Positions 7,040-15,384 of a DNA stretch of 23,743 bases are shown here, piece by piece. The stretch lies in contig CAVIJD010000034.1 of the NCBI GenBank assembly GCA_963643165.1, positions 1 through 23,743 of the forward strand, written 5' to 3'. This stretch comes from F23-D06 sp963643165 (GTDB taxonomy: Bacteria > Bacteroidota > Bacteroidia > Bacteroidales > WCHB1-69). Below the pieces are notes generated by a model. It was not told where the DNA came from and searched no databases. It saw nothing but the letters and a program-made list of their open reading frames with translations. The position numbers and the translations under genes were made by a program. The stretch's first letter is position 1, and each line of letters begins with the position of its first letter.

Positions 7040-8359
7040 ATGGTTGGAAACTATGATTCCATTTTGGAAGAAATCTTCCAAGCCTATCCGATGTACCATA
7101 AAACCGGCGCGTCTGCCTATAAGGAGGGACTCGAGAATATCGAGGCGCTGCTCGACATTGTAGGACACCCCGAACGCGAGTTCAAGGCGGTACACGTGGC
7201 CGGCACTAACGGCAAAGGCTCCGTGGCTCACTTGATGGCCTCGTATCTTCAGGAGTGTCACCGCAAAACGGGCCTTTTCACTTCGCCCCACCTGGTCGAT
7301 TACCGCGAACGTGTCCGCATCAACGGCGTTATGATTGACCGGGAGGAGGTGCTGGAGTTCTTCCGCCGCTATAAACCCCAGTTCGACACGCTGTCGCCCT
7401 CGTTCTTCGAGATCACGACTGCTTTGGCATTCTGGCATTTTGCCCGGCAAAATGTGGATGTGGCCGTCGTTGAGGTCGGACTCGGCGGCCGACTCGACGC
7501 CACTAATGTGCTCCGTCCGCTGCTCTCGGTCATTACCAATATCTCCCTTGAACACACTCAACTTCTCGGCGACACCATAGCCAAGATCGCTTTCGAGAAA
7601 GGCGGCATCATCAAGCAGGACACGCCTGTGGTGATAGGGGAGTTTCACCCCGAAAGTTTCCCGGTGTTCACAGACCTCGCCTGCCAAAAGAATGCCCCGC
7701 TTTTCCTCGCTGAAAACAGTTTTGCCGTAGAGGGCGACCTCTCCGACTGCACCGTGCGCGACATGGACGGCAGATTGTGCTACGAACATGTGGCTATGCC
7801 GTTGGGCGGCGAGTACCAACGCGCCAACCTGAAGACTTTCTTGCAGGCGGTGGAGGTGCTGCGGCAAGTCTTGCCCTACGACAAAGATGTCACCGCAGAG
7901 GCAGTCCGCAACGTGGTGCAGAACACGGGACTTGCCGGCCGCTGGCAGATGCTCTCCCGCACGCCGCTCGCCATCTGCGACGTCGGCCATAACCTTGGCG
8001 GCTTGTCCCAAACGATGCAGCAACTGGCGGCTATGCCTTGCCGTCAGCTGCGGATGGTTTTCGGCATGGTGGCGGACAAGGACATCGACCACATTTTGCC
8101 GCTGCTTCCCTCCAATGCGCTGTATTATGTGTGCCAAGCTCAGATTGAGCGCGCTCTGCCGGCAGAGACTTTGGCGCAAAAGATGCGCGATTGCGGGCTC
8201 TCTTGCCAGACAGAAGGCGCGCCCGCCGAGGCCTATAGCAAAGCCCTGTCGGAAGCCGCCGCAGACGACATCGTTTTTGTGGGCGGCAGCTGTTTCGTGG
8301 TCGGTGATGTGCTGGCCTCTCTCAACGATTTGCAGAAAGGACAGCAAGTCAACCGATAA
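7040..8359 (+). CDS. folC: Dihydrofolate synthase / folylpolyglutamate synthase
   Basis: A 439-residue cytosolic Mur-ligase-fold enzyme that adds glutamate to dihydropteroate or to folates using ATP. The P-loop VAGTNGKGSVAH is at about 51-62; the folate loop region with LFTSPHLVDYRERVRING follows, and VEVGLGGRLDATNV is the Mg-binding region. The C-terminal ligase domain carries AICDVGHNLGG. Length is normal for bacterial FolC. It starts 21 bases after the TonB-like gene and ends two bases before the MATE gene, so it is in the same operon. The context does not explain a functional link with the energiser; it may simply share transcription. Confidence 0.95.
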   Translation: MVGNYDSILEEIFQAYPMYHKTGASAYKEGLENIEALLDIVGHPEREFKAVHVAGTNGKGSVAHLMASYLQECHRKTGLFTSPHLVDYRERVRINGVMIDREEVLEFFRRYKPQFDTLSPSFFEITTALAFWHFARQNVDVAVVEVGLGGRLDATNVLRPLLSVITNISLEHTQLLGDTIAKIAFEKGGIIKQDTPVVIGEFHPESFPVFTDLACQKNAPLFLAENSFAVEGDLSDCTVRDMDGRLCYEHVAMPLGGEYQRANLKTFLQAVEVLRQVLPYDKDVTAEAVRNVVQNTGLAGRWQMLSRTPLAICDVGHNLGGLSQTMQQLAAMPCRQLRMVFGMVADKDIDHILPLLPSNALYYVCQAQIERALPAETLAQKMRDCGLSCQTEGAPAEAYSKALSEAAADDIVFVGGSCFVVGDVLASLNDLQKGQQVNR

Positions 8360-8361
8360 CC

Positions 8362-9708
8362 ATGGAACTCTCAATCAGCCAAAAGGAAATCCGGAAAATA
8401 ACCTATCCCATCATCTTCGGGAACTTGGCACAAACGATCATTGTGCTGGTCAATACCATTTTCCTGGGGCATGTGGGCAATGCCGAACTCGGCGCCGCCA
8501 TGATGGCCGGACTCTATTACCTTGTGTTCACCACCCTCACACAAGGCTTTGCCGTAGGCGTGCAGATTATGGTGGCGCGCAAACTGGGCGAGGGACAAAT
8601 CACCCGCATCGGCACCATCTTTGAACACGGCCTGCTCTTTACGCTCTTCTTGGGGCTCTGCCTCTTGGGGGTGATGCACTTCTGCACCGACCTGTTTTTC
8701 CAGAAAATCATCAGCTCCAATGATATATATGTATCCGCCATCCGCTTTATGGACTACAGGCAGTGGGGCATCCTGTTCGTCAGCGTCAATTATCTTTTCC
8801 GCTCGTTCTACATCGGGCTTTCCAATACGGGCATCATCACGCTTACCACCGTGGTGATGGCTGTGGTCAACATCTTTTTCGACTATTCACTCGTGTTCGG
8901 CAATTTCGGCTTCCCCGAGATGGGGGTTGCCGGCGCAGGGCTCTCTTCCGTGCTGGCCGAGACCGCCGCTTTTGCCACGTTCTTTGTCTATACGTTCGTC
9001 AGACTGCCGTACCGCAAATACCGGCTCTTCTCATTCGATGCTTTCCGCCCCGGGATTTTGAAAGCCGTGCTTAAAATCTCGGTGCCCACAATGTTGCAGC
9101 GTCTGAATTCTTTCGGGTCGTGGTTCCTGTTTTTCGCGTTGATTGAACATCTGGGCGAGGAGTCAATGGCCGTGTCGGGTATTGTGCGCAGCGTGTATAT
9201 GCTTTGCACGTTGACGGTGTTCGCCTACAGCGCGACGGCCAACACCCTCACCAGCCGTCTTATCGGCGCCGGCAAGCAAGACGAGGTCGCCCCAACCTTG
9301 CGGCGCATCCTGAAGATGTCGCTTTTGACGTTGCTGCCGATATTGGTCGTCTTCGCCCTTTTCCCCGAAAAAATCGCCTCCATCTATACCGACAATTCCG
9401 CCCTGGCCGCACAGTCGGTGCAGACGCTTTACACAATCTATGTCGGCGCGGTCATTATGGCCGTTGCCATGATCTATTTCGAGTTCGTGTCGGGCACGGG
9501 CAATACACTCATTGCGCTGTTGCTCGAGACGGGCGTGCTCGTTTTCTACATCGTTTACATTGTCCTTGCGACCGGAAAGTTCCATTTCCCGATACGGTGG
9601 GTGTGGTGTTCTGAGTGGGTCTATGGCTCGTTGCTGCTCGTCTCGTCGTTGTTGTTCATGAAGTTCTACCCTTGGAAAAGCCGGCAAAGTAGGCTATTGC
9701 CTTCCTGA
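8362..9708 (+). CDS. MATE family efflux transporter
   Basis: A 448-residue inner-membrane protein with about twelve hydrophobic segments in two similar halves, as in multidrug and toxic compound extrusion exporters driven by Na+ or H+. The N-terminal half has the ISQKEIRKITYPIIFGNLAQ start and the GxxxVGVQIMVARKLGEG region typical of the family. It starts two bases after folC, so it is the last gene of the operon. It overlaps a second MATE gene tail-to-tail by 15 bases. The substrate cannot be read from sequence. Confidence 0.93.
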   Translation: MELSISQKEIRKITYPIIFGNLAQTIIVLVNTIFLGHVGNAELGAAMMAGLYYLVFTTLTQGFAVGVQIMVARKLGEGQITRIGTIFEHGLLFTLFLGLCLLGVMHFCTDLFFQKIISSNDIYVSAIRFMDYRQWGILFVSVNYLFRSFYIGLSNTGIITLTTVVMAVVNIFFDYSLVFGNFGFPEMGVAGAGLSSVLAETAAFATFFVYTFVRLPYRKYRLFSFDAFRPGILKAVLKISVPTMLQRLNSFGSWFLFFALIEHLGEESMAVSGIVRSVYMLCTLTVFAYSATANTLTSRLIGAGKQDEVAPTLRRILKMSLLTLLPILVVFALFPEKIASIYTDNSALAAQSVQTLYTIYVGAVIMAVAMIYFEFVSGTGNTLIALLLETGVLVFYIVYIVLATGKFHFPIRWVWCSEWVYGSLLLVSSLLFMKFYPWKSRQSRLLPS

Positions 9709-11106
9709 CAGCAGGTGGCGGCGGTAAAGGTGATAAAAGAGGACGGCGGCTGCTATGAGGGCGGAGGCAAGGTCGGAGACGGCTTGTGAAAGCCATACGC
9801 CGCGGGTGCCGAAGATGCCCGGAAGCACAATCAGGCACGGGACCAGACAGAAGAGTTGGCGCGTCATGGACAGGAAAATGGAAACGGAGGCTTTGTTGAT
9901 GGCCTGAAAGAAAGTGGAGGCCACCACTTGAAAGCCGATGAAAAGGAACATCGACAGGTAAAGTCGCAGCCCTTGGGCCGTCAATGCCACAATCTGTTGG
10001 TCTTCAGTGAAAATGCGGGCGATGGCAGTGGGGCAGCAGAGGCAGGCAAGTTCGCCGGCTGCGGCCGTGGCCGTGGCGCAGACCACCGCCGTCCGCAAAG
10101 CCTTTCGCACGTTGCCGTATTGCCGGGCGCCGTAGTTGTAGCCGACAATAGGCTGCATGCCTTGAGCCATTCCGAACAGCACCATAGTCATAAATCCGGC
10201 AATGCTGTTGATGATGCCGAAAGCCCCGACGGCAAGGTCGCCGCCCGCTACCGGCTTGCCGTCAAGCAGGCAGTTGGAGAGTTCCAGGTCGCCGTATCGC
10301 TTTAACTGCAAGTTGATGAGGATGACGATGATGCAGGTGCTGCAGTGGATGATGAACGGCGACAGCCCGATGGCGAAGATGTCTTTGATGATTCTGCCTG
10401 AGATCCGGAAGCCCGCTTTCTGGAAGCGGAGCGTGGAGGATTTGCTGAAGAAGTGTGCGACGACCCAAACCAGTCCGCAGCACTGCGACAGCACGGTGGC
10501 CAGCGCGGCGCCCCGGATGCCCCATTTGAAAAGGAAAATGAAAGTGGGCGCCAGCAGCAGGTTGACCCCGATGGTCAGCAGGATGGAGACCATGGCTTTG
10601 GCCGGATGGCCGGATGCCCGCATGATGTTGTTGAGCCCGAAGAACACGTGCGACACGACATTCCCCGCCAGAATAATCTGTAGGAAATCCCGGGCGTAGG
10701 GCAGCGTGTCCGGACTCGCGCCGAAGAGGTTGAGGAGGGGGTCGAGGAAAAACAGGAAGAGCAGGGAAAAGAAAAGCCCGATGGCGAGGTTCAGCATCAG
10801 ACCGTTGCCGAGCGTCGCGGCGGCGAGGGCATGGCTTCTCTCGCCAAGCCTGATGGAGATGATGGCACTGGCGCCGGCGCTGACCAGCGTCCCCAGCGCG
10901 ACAGTCAGGTTCATCACCGGAAAGGTCAGGGCAAGCCCCGCGATGGCCAGCGGCCCGACGCCGTTGCCGATGAAAGCCCGGTCGATGATGTTGTACAACG
11001 AACTTGCCGCCGAAGCCACAATGGCCGGCAAGGCGTAGCGCCAGAACAGACTGCTGATGTCTTTGCCTGCAAGATTCTCCGAAACGGTATCCTTACTGCT
11101 GTTCAT
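9694..11106 (-). CDS. MATE family efflux transporter (second, convergent)
   Basis: A 470-residue membrane protein of the MATE family. The PAIVASAASSLYNIIDRAFIG stretch in the first helix is typical of MepA/DinF-like bacterial members, as is GMAQGMQPIVGYNYGAR in the C-terminal half. I chose the ATG at 11106 (protein start MNSSKDTVSENLAGKD) because the extra 25 codons upstream run into the dispersed repeat at 11166 and have no family look. It differs clearly from the neighbouring MATE gene, so this is not a recent duplicate. The two 3' ends overlap by 15 bases, and I saw no terminator between them. Confidence 0.92.
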   Translation of the reverse strand: MNSSKDTVSENLAGKDISSLFWRYALPAIVASAASSLYNIIDRAFIGNGVGPLAIAGLALTFPVMNLTVALGTLVSAGASAIISIRLGERSHALAAATLGNGLMLNLAIGLFFSLLFLFFLDPLLNLFGASPDTLPYARDFLQIILAGNVVSHVFFGLNNIMRASGHPAKAMVSILLTIGVNLLLAPTFIFLFKWGIRGAALATVLSQCCGLVWVVAHFFSKSSTLRFQKAGFRISGRIIKDIFAIGLSPFIIHCSTCIIVILINLQLKRYGDLELSNCLLDGKPVAGGDLAVGAFGIINSIAGFMTMVLFGMAQGMQPIVGYNYGARQYGNVRKALRTAVVCATATAAAGELACLCCPTAIARIFTEDQQIVALTAQGLRLYLSMFLFIGFQVVASTFFQAINKASVSIFLSMTRQLFCLVPCLIVLPGIFGTRGVWLSQAVSDLASALIAAAVLFYHLYRRHLLSGRQ

Positions 11107-11165
11107 CTTAAAGGGCTGCAAAAATAGCAAAATCTGCAGCCCGACCGCCGCCTGCCGCATCCCGC

Positions 11166-11276
11166 CCCACGGCTGCCGCAAGAATTTAGAATGTAGAATG
11201 TAGAGGCGTTACGCGTGTTGTTCTTTCTTTCGACGATGTTGAGCCTCTTCGAGGCTCTGTTTGGCTTGGGGCGCGG
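11166..11276 (+). repeat. Dispersed repeat module, copy A
   Basis: The sequence runs from CCCACGGCTGCCGCAAGAAT through GAATTTAGAATGTAGAATG and ACGCGTGTTGTTCTTTCT to a 7-bp hairpin GAGCCTCTTCGAGGCTC (11241-11257) and ends GGCTTGGGGCGCGG. Almost the same order occurs at 17653-17766, and the first part again at 23657-23743. It does not code for anything I can see. Together with the gdhA promoter it fills the 334-base gap between the MATE gene and gdhA. Confidence 0.8.
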
Positions 11277-11355
11277 TAGCCTTGCATCCGCCAGTGGGCG
11301 TTTGCTGAATGAAATATTGAGAAATGGTTGAAAAAAATAAATCAAAAAAATAAAA

Positions 11356-11385
11356 TTGCGGGTGATTATAAATTTTATACATTTG
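11356..11385 (+). promoter_or_regulatory. gdhA promoter
   Basis: TTG (11356-11358), 19 bases, then TACATTTG (11378-11385): a good match to the Bacteroidetes -33/-7 pattern. The start codon at 11441 gives a leader of about 50 bases with A/T-rich sequence before the ATG. Confidence 0.65.
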
Positions 11386-11440
11386 CACGCTCTTTTAAGG
11401 GAGAAAAAAAGTTCATTAACCAACTAAAAATTATAGCAAT

Positions 11441-12784
11441 ATGAAAGTAAATGACATCATGTCCGCTTTGGAGGCAAAACATCCGGGCGAAAACGAGTAC
11501 TTGCAAGCAGTACGCGAAGTTCTTGAATCTATTGAAGAAGTTTACAATCAGCACCCTGAATTCGAGAAGGCTAAGATTGTCGAGCGTCTCGTAGAACCGG
11601 ACCGTATCTTCACATTCCGTGTAACGTGGGTTGACCGCAACGGAGAAGTTCAAACCAACCTTGGCTACCGTGTACAGTACAACGCTGCTCTCGGCGCATA
11701 CAAGGGCGGTCTTCGTTTCCACAAGGCTGTTAACGTTTCTATGCTGAAATTCCTCGGTTTCGAGCAGATTTTCAAAAACTCTCTGACCAACCTGCCTCTC
11801 GGCGGTGGCAAGGGCGGCTCTGACTTCGATCCCGTTGGCAAGACTGACGAAGAAATCATGCGTTTCTGCCAGGCTTTCATGTATGAATTGTGGCGCAACA
11901 TCGGTCCTGACCAGGACAGCCCTGCAGGCGACGTTGGCGTAGGCGGCCGCGAAATCGGTTACCTCTACGGTGCTTACAAGAAACTCGCCCGCGAACACAG
12001 CACGGGTGCTCTGACAGGAAAATCATACGGCTGGGGCGGCTCCCTGATCCGTCCTGAAGCTACCGGCTTCGGCGCAATCTACTATGTGGAGCGTATGGTG
12101 AAAGAACAGAACGACACAATGGAAGGCAAGAGAATCGCTCTCTCCGGCTTCGGCAACGTGGCTTGGGGCGCAGCCATCAAGGCTACCGAACTCGGCGCCC
12201 AGGTCGTCGCTCTCTCCGGTCCTGACGGCGTGTGCGAGATCATCGGCGGCATGACCCCGGAAATGATTGACTATATGCTTGAAATGCGTGCCTCTAACCA
12301 CAATAAGGTTCAGGAAATGGCTGACAAGTTCCCTGCAAAGGCTAAATTCACGGCCGGCAAGAAATCTTGGAGCATCAAGTGCGACATCGCTTGCCCGTGC
12401 GCTTTCCAGAACGAAATGTCTGAGGAAGATGCCAAGGAACTGATCGCCAATGGCGTGAAGTATGTAGCTGAAGTTTCTAACATGGGTTGCCAACCTGGCG
12501 CAATCTCCGCTATCCAGGCTGCCGGCATTCCTTTCGCTCCCGGCAAGGCTGTCAACGCTGGTGGCGTGGCTACATCTGGCCTCGAAATCTGCCAGAACGC
12601 CGGTCACATCAACTGGACCGCTCCTGAAGTGGATGCCAAACTGCACAAAATCATGAACGACATTTATGACATGTGCGTTGAATACGGCAAACAGGCTGAC
12701 GGCTCTATCAACTATGTGAAGGGCGCTAACATCGCCGGCTTCATGCGCGTTGCTAAAGCTATGCTCGCTCAAGGCATCATCTAA
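11441..12784 (+). CDS. gdhA: Glutamate dehydrogenase (hexameric, small-subunit class)
   Basis: A 447-residue cytosolic enzyme that interconverts glutamate and 2-oxoglutarate plus ammonia, the main ammonium entry in many Bacteroidales. The N-terminal substrate domain shows KGGLRFH (about 88-94) and the catalytic-lysine loop NLPLGGGKGGSDFDP with Lys124; the Rossmann domain starts near ALSGFGNVAWGAAIKATELG. Length is that of the bacterial 450-residue hexamers, which are usually NADP-linked; cofactor preference is inferred. Codon choice is strongly biased (GCT, AAG, CGT, AAC) compared with its neighbours, as expected for a highly expressed gene. It is single, with its own promoter and a strong terminator. 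Confidence 0.96.
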   Translation: MKVNDIMSALEAKHPGENEYLQAVREVLESIEEVYNQHPEFEKAKIVERLVEPDRIFTFRVTWVDRNGEVQTNLGYRVQYNAALGAYKGGLRFHKAVNVSMLKFLGFEQIFKNSLTNLPLGGGKGGSDFDPVGKTDEEIMRFCQAFMYELWRNIGPDQDSPAGDVGVGGREIGYLYGAYKKLAREHSTGALTGKSYGWGGSLIRPEATGFGAIYYVERMVKEQNDTMEGKRIALSGFGNVAWGAAIKATELGAQVVALSGPDGVCEIIGGMTPEMIDYMLEMRASNHNKVQEMADKFPAKAKFTAGKKSWSIKCDIACPCAFQNEMSEEDAKELIANGVKYVAEVSNMGCQPGAISAIQAAGIPFAPGKAVNAGGVATSGLEICQNAGHINWTAPEVDAKLHKIMNDIYDMCVEYGKQADGSINYVKGANIAGFMRVAKAMLAQGII

Positions 12785-12789
12785 TCGTT

Positions 12790-12826
12790 GATTTCATCTG
12801 AAGCGTCTTCTACAGACGCTGAAATC
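12790..12826. other. Stem-loop right after gdhA
   Basis: GATTTC (12790-12795) pairs with GAAATC (12821-12826), and AGCGTCT (12802-12808) pairs with AGACGCT (12814-12820), leaving a six-base bulge on one side. It has no T run, so it may protect the mRNA 3' end rather than terminate. Confidence 0.55.
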
Positions 12827-12832
12827 ATAACA

Positions 12833-12872
12833 GCGGAGGTTCCGGCATCACCGGAACCTCCGCCTTTTTTTT
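12833..12872 (+). terminator. gdhA terminator
   Basis: A perfect 13-bp stem, GCGGAGGTTCCGG with CCGGAACCTCCGC, around a five-base loop, followed by C and eight T residues. This is a textbook intrinsic terminator for the plus strand. Confidence 0.93.
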
Positions 12873-12883
12873 ATGAAAGCAAT

Positions 12884-12931
12884 AAAAGAAAGAGAAACTG
12901 CCGTCCTTCACGACCGTTTCTCTTTCTTTTT
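12884..12931. terminator. Bidirectional stem-loop between gdhA and rubrerythrin
   Basis: AAAAGAAAGAGAAAC (12884-12898) is perfectly complementary to GTTTCTCTTTCTTTT (12916-12930), with a 17-base loop. It has T runs on both strands and lies downstream of both converging genes, so it could stop rubrerythrin transcription on the minus strand. Confidence 0.6.
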
Positions 12932-12943
12932 GAGAAAAAGACA

Positions 12944-13016
12944 AGAAAGATCAAATGTTGTCCTTCATCACCTCAAAATAGGCCTGCGGGTGCTGACAAG
13001 CCGGACAAATCTTCGG
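12944..13016 (-). pseudogene. Duplicated 3' fragment of the rubrerythrin gene
   Basis: These 73 bases match 13044-13116, exactly 100 bases away, with one difference (13010 T versus 13110 C). On the minus strand the fragment reads PKICPACQHPQAYFEVMKDN-I-stop, the second half of the rubredoxin domain of the neighbouring gene. The one change turns Val into Ile. It has no start codon of its own, so it is a partial tandem duplication. Flanking T/A-rich stretches on both copies are also similar, suggesting a unit of about 100 bases. Confidence 0.9.
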
Positions 13017-13050
13017 AATATCTTTTTCCCCAAAAAAAGGATTAGAAAGA

Positions 13051-13623
13051 TCAAATGTTGTCCTTCATCACCTCAAAATAGGCCTGCGGGTGCTGACAAG
13101 CCGGACAAACCTTCGGCGCATCTGTGCCTTCATAGATGAAGCCGCAGTTGCGGCACTGCCACACTACCGTCTCTTCTTTTTTGAAAACCTCCCCATTCTC
13201 CAGATTCCGCACGAACGCCAGATAACGCTCTTCGTGCCCCTTTTCTGCCACGGCAATGTTGCGGTACATCGCGGCGATGTCCGGGAAACCCTCACGCTCG
13301 GCAACCTCCGCAAAATGCGGATAGGCCTCCGTCCACTCCTCATGCTCTCCCATGGCGGCGGCTTTCAGGTTCTCTAAGGTGGTGCCGATGACCCCCGCGG
13401 GGAAACTGGCGGTTATCTCAACGTTGCCGCCCTCCAGATACTTGAACATGCGCTTGGCATGCTCTTTTTCCTGCTCTGCGGTCTCCATGAAGATGGCGGC
13501 CATCTGTTCGTAACCCTCTTTCTTTGCGGCACTCGCAAAGTAAGTGTAACGCATCCGCGCCTGCGATTCGCCGGCAAACGAGTGCATCAGATTCTTTTCT
13601 GTTTCTGTTCCTTTGATACTCAT
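13051..13623 (-). CDS. rbr: Rubrerythrin
   Basis: A 190-residue cytosolic non-haem iron protein that reduces hydrogen peroxide in anaerobes. The N-terminal ferritin-like four-helix domain carries the diiron ligands, including Glu19 in AGESQAR and the ExxH motif Glu52/His55. The C-terminal rubredoxin-like domain has the FeS4 cysteines Cys157, Cys160, Cys173 and Cys176. Length is normal. It is transcribed alone, with a TATTTTTG box upstream. The last 22 codons are present a second time just downstream (12951-13016). Confidence 0.96.
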   Translation of the reverse strand: MSIKGTETEKNLMHSFAGESQARMRYTYFASAAKKEGYEQMAAIFMETAEQEKEHAKRMFKYLEGGNVEITASFPAGVIGTTLENLKAAAMGEHEEWTEAYPHFAEVAEREGFPDIAAMYRNIAVAEKGHEERYLAFVRNLENGEVFKKEETVVWQCRNCGFIYEGTDAPKVCPACQHPQAYFEVMKDNI

Positions 13624-13683
13624 ACTTTTATAAAATGTTTGGTTTTATGGGGCGACAGGTTCGTTCCTGCCGCCAATGCAGAG

Positions 13684-13691
13684 CAAAAATA
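13684..13691 (-). promoter_or_regulatory. Putative rubrerythrin promoter -7 box
   Basis: On the minus strand this reads TATTTTTG, fitting TAnnTTTG. It lies about 60 bases before the start codon. I see no clear -33 box. Confidence 0.5.
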
Positions 13692-13825
13692 GAGATTTGT
13701 TCTTACATGGAGCCTTGCGTTAGGATTTTTTAACGGCTCAAGACTACACACGCTCCATCTCCCGCCGCCCTTTGCGCTACTGCACAAGATACAGTCACGA
13801 CTGCCGACTCGCTTTGAAAAATTAT

Positions 13826-13833
13826 TACCTTTG
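13826..13833 (+). promoter_or_regulatory. Putative promoter -7 box of the endonuclease-queD-pepP operon
   Basis: TACCTTTG fits TAnnTTTG and sits 21 bases before the chosen start at 13855. A TTTG at 13813 is too close to be its -33 partner. Confidence 0.5.
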
Positions 13834-13854
13834 CAACCCTTATTAAGAAATGGT

Positions 13855-14931
13855 ATGAAAAAACTGTTGCCCATATTCTTTGCTCTCTTCGGTTTCGCAG
13901 CCTCGGCGCAAGCCCCGTCCGGCTATTATTCCGCCGCCTACCACAAGAAAGGCTATGCCCTGCGTGTCGCCCTGCACAACATCATCGACGACCATACCTC
14001 GTTGAGCTACAGCAATCTTTGGGACGCTTTTGAACAAACGGACAGGAACCCGCAAAACGGCAAGGTGTGGGACATGTATTCCGACAACCCCGACGGAGCG
14101 ACCGCCTACTATTTCGACTTTAGCGACCATTGCGGCAATTACAGTCACGAGGGCGACTGCTTCAACCGCGAGCACAGCATTCCCAAGAGTTGGTTTGGCG
14201 ACCAGATGCCGATGTATTCCGACCTTTTCCATCTCTATCCCACCGACGGCTATGTCAACAACAAGCGCGGCAATTATCCATTCGGCGAGGTGGGCAACGT
14301 GCAATGGGTCAGTACCAACGGCTCAAAATTCGGCACGAGTTCCTGCGAGGGCTGTTATGATACGGTTTTTGAACCTATTGATGCCTATAAGGGCGACTTC
14401 GCCCGCAGTGTCCTCTATATGGCGGTGCGCTATATGGACAAAAATCTCGGGCAGACATCCCAGTCCATGTATTCCGCCGGCTCGCTCAAGCCGTGGGCCT
14501 TGGCGGTAATGCTCCGCTGGCACGCGCAAGACCCTGTCAGCCAAAAGGAAACCGACCGCAACAATGCTGTTTTTGCCCTACAGCATAACCGCAACCCCTT
14601 TATCGACTACCCGGAATTGGTGGGGAAGATTTGGGGCGCCGACTCTGTTAATGCTTTCGACCCCAATGCAGTGCCCGATTACGAGGCAATCTCCTTTTTG
14701 ACGCTCTGTCCGAATCCCGCGTCTGACAAGGTTACGGTTGCCTTTCCTGACACCTTTCAGGAACCGGTTGTCGTGCAGTTATTCAATGCCGCAGGCGAAC
14801 TGCTTTCGAGCAGCCAGTCTTCTGGCGGAACGTCTGTACAACTGGAACTTGCCGGACGCTCTTCCGGAATCTATTTTGTCCGCATCACGGGACGCAATTT
14901 TGTGTTGAACCGAAAATTATTGAAATTATGA
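13855..14931 (+). CDS. Secreted endonuclease I with type IX sorting tail
   Basis: A 358-residue exported nuclease of the EndA/NucM (endonuclease I) family. A signal peptide covers about 1-19 (MKKLLPIFFALFGFAASAQA). The nuclease domain has the Mg/His region CFNREHSIPKSWFGDQM (about 101-117) and the HLYPTDGYVNNKRGNYPFGE block. Residues about 282-358 form a type IX secretion C-terminal sorting domain (LCPNPASDKV, then a beta-rich stretch ending RKLLKL). It is therefore likely exported through T9SS and cuts DNA outside the cell. I chose the ATG at 13855 because it begins the signal peptide; eight codons upstream in the same frame would disrupt it. The stop overlaps the start of queD (ATGA). Confidence 0.93.
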   Translation: MKKLLPIFFALFGFAASAQAPSGYYSAAYHKKGYALRVALHNIIDDHTSLSYSNLWDAFEQTDRNPQNGKVWDMYSDNPDGATAYYFDFSDHCGNYSHEGDCFNREHSIPKSWFGDQMPMYSDLFHLYPTDGYVNNKRGNYPFGEVGNVQWVSTNGSKFGTSSCEGCYDTVFEPIDAYKGDFARSVLYMAVRYMDKNLGQTSQSMYSAGSLKPWALAVMLRWHAQDPVSQKETDRNNAVFALQHNRNPFIDYPELVGKIWGADSVNAFDPNAVPDYEAISFLTLCPNPASDKVTVAFPDTFQEPVVVQLFNAAGELLSSSQSSGGTSVQLELAGRSSGIYFVRITGRNFVLNRKLLKL

Positions 14932-15359
14932 GCACTTTTTATGTCACAAAACAGTTCTCTTTTGAGATGGCGCACGCGCTGACGGACTATCCCGGCAAGT
15001 GCCGCAACATCCATGGCCATTCCTACCGCCTTGAGGTTACCGTTACGGGCAACAGGTTGGAAAGCAGCGGCATGGTCATCGATTTCAAGCATTTGAAAGA
15101 CATAGTGAACCACACGGTGGTTGACCCCCTCGACCATTGCCTTGTCTTGTCTGCGCAAACAGACGATGAACTGCAGCGGCTGCTGATGAAGAATTATGAA
15201 AAGGTGATGATAGTCCCGTTCCAACCCTCCACCGAAAATCTGCTCGAGTACATGGCCACAAGGCTTGCCCCGGAATTGCCTGAAAATGTCAAACTCTCTT
15301 CGCTCAGGCTCCAAGAGACGGAGCAGTCGTGGGTGGAACTGAAATTTGAAAATCAATAA
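14928..15359 (+). CDS. queD: 6-carboxy-tetrahydropterin synthase (QueD family)
   Basis: A 143-residue enzyme of the tunnelling-fold 6-pyruvoyl-tetrahydropterin synthase family. It makes 6-carboxy-5,6,7,8-tetrahydropterin from dihydroneopterin triphosphate, an early step to queuosine and other 7-deazaguanines. Zinc ligands His16, His29 and His31 and the catalytic Cys25 are visible in MAHAL and CRNIHGHSY. Length is normal. Its start overlaps the nuclease gene by four bases and pepP follows after 25 bases, so the three are likely one operon. No other queuosine gene is in the window, so the link to the nuclease may be only transcriptional. Confidence 0.92.
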   Translation: MSTFYVTKQFSFEMAHALTDYPGKCRNIHGHSYRLEVTVTGNRLESSGMVIDFKHLKDIVNHTVVDPLDHCLVLSAQTDDELQRLLMKNYEKVMIVPFQPSTENLLEYMATRLAPELPENVKLSSLRLQETEQSWVELKFENQ

Positions 15360-15384
15360 ATCCGTAAACTTTAAATAGAATATT

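Noticed and set aside
6590..8374. 594-codon open frame on the minus strand across tonB-like and folC genes
   Set aside because: It spans two well-supported plus-strand genes and shows only low-complexity Ala/Gly/Arg sequence from the glycine-rich repeat.
11107..11181. Upstream start for the minus-strand MATE gene
   Set aside because: The extra 25 residues run into the dispersed repeat module and do not look like a MATE N-terminus.
12944..13116. Template/variable repeat pair at the rubrerythrin 3' end
   Set aside because: There is only one difference in 73 bases, the protein is not a lectin- or Ig-like DGR target, and the copies are tandem; simple duplication explains it.
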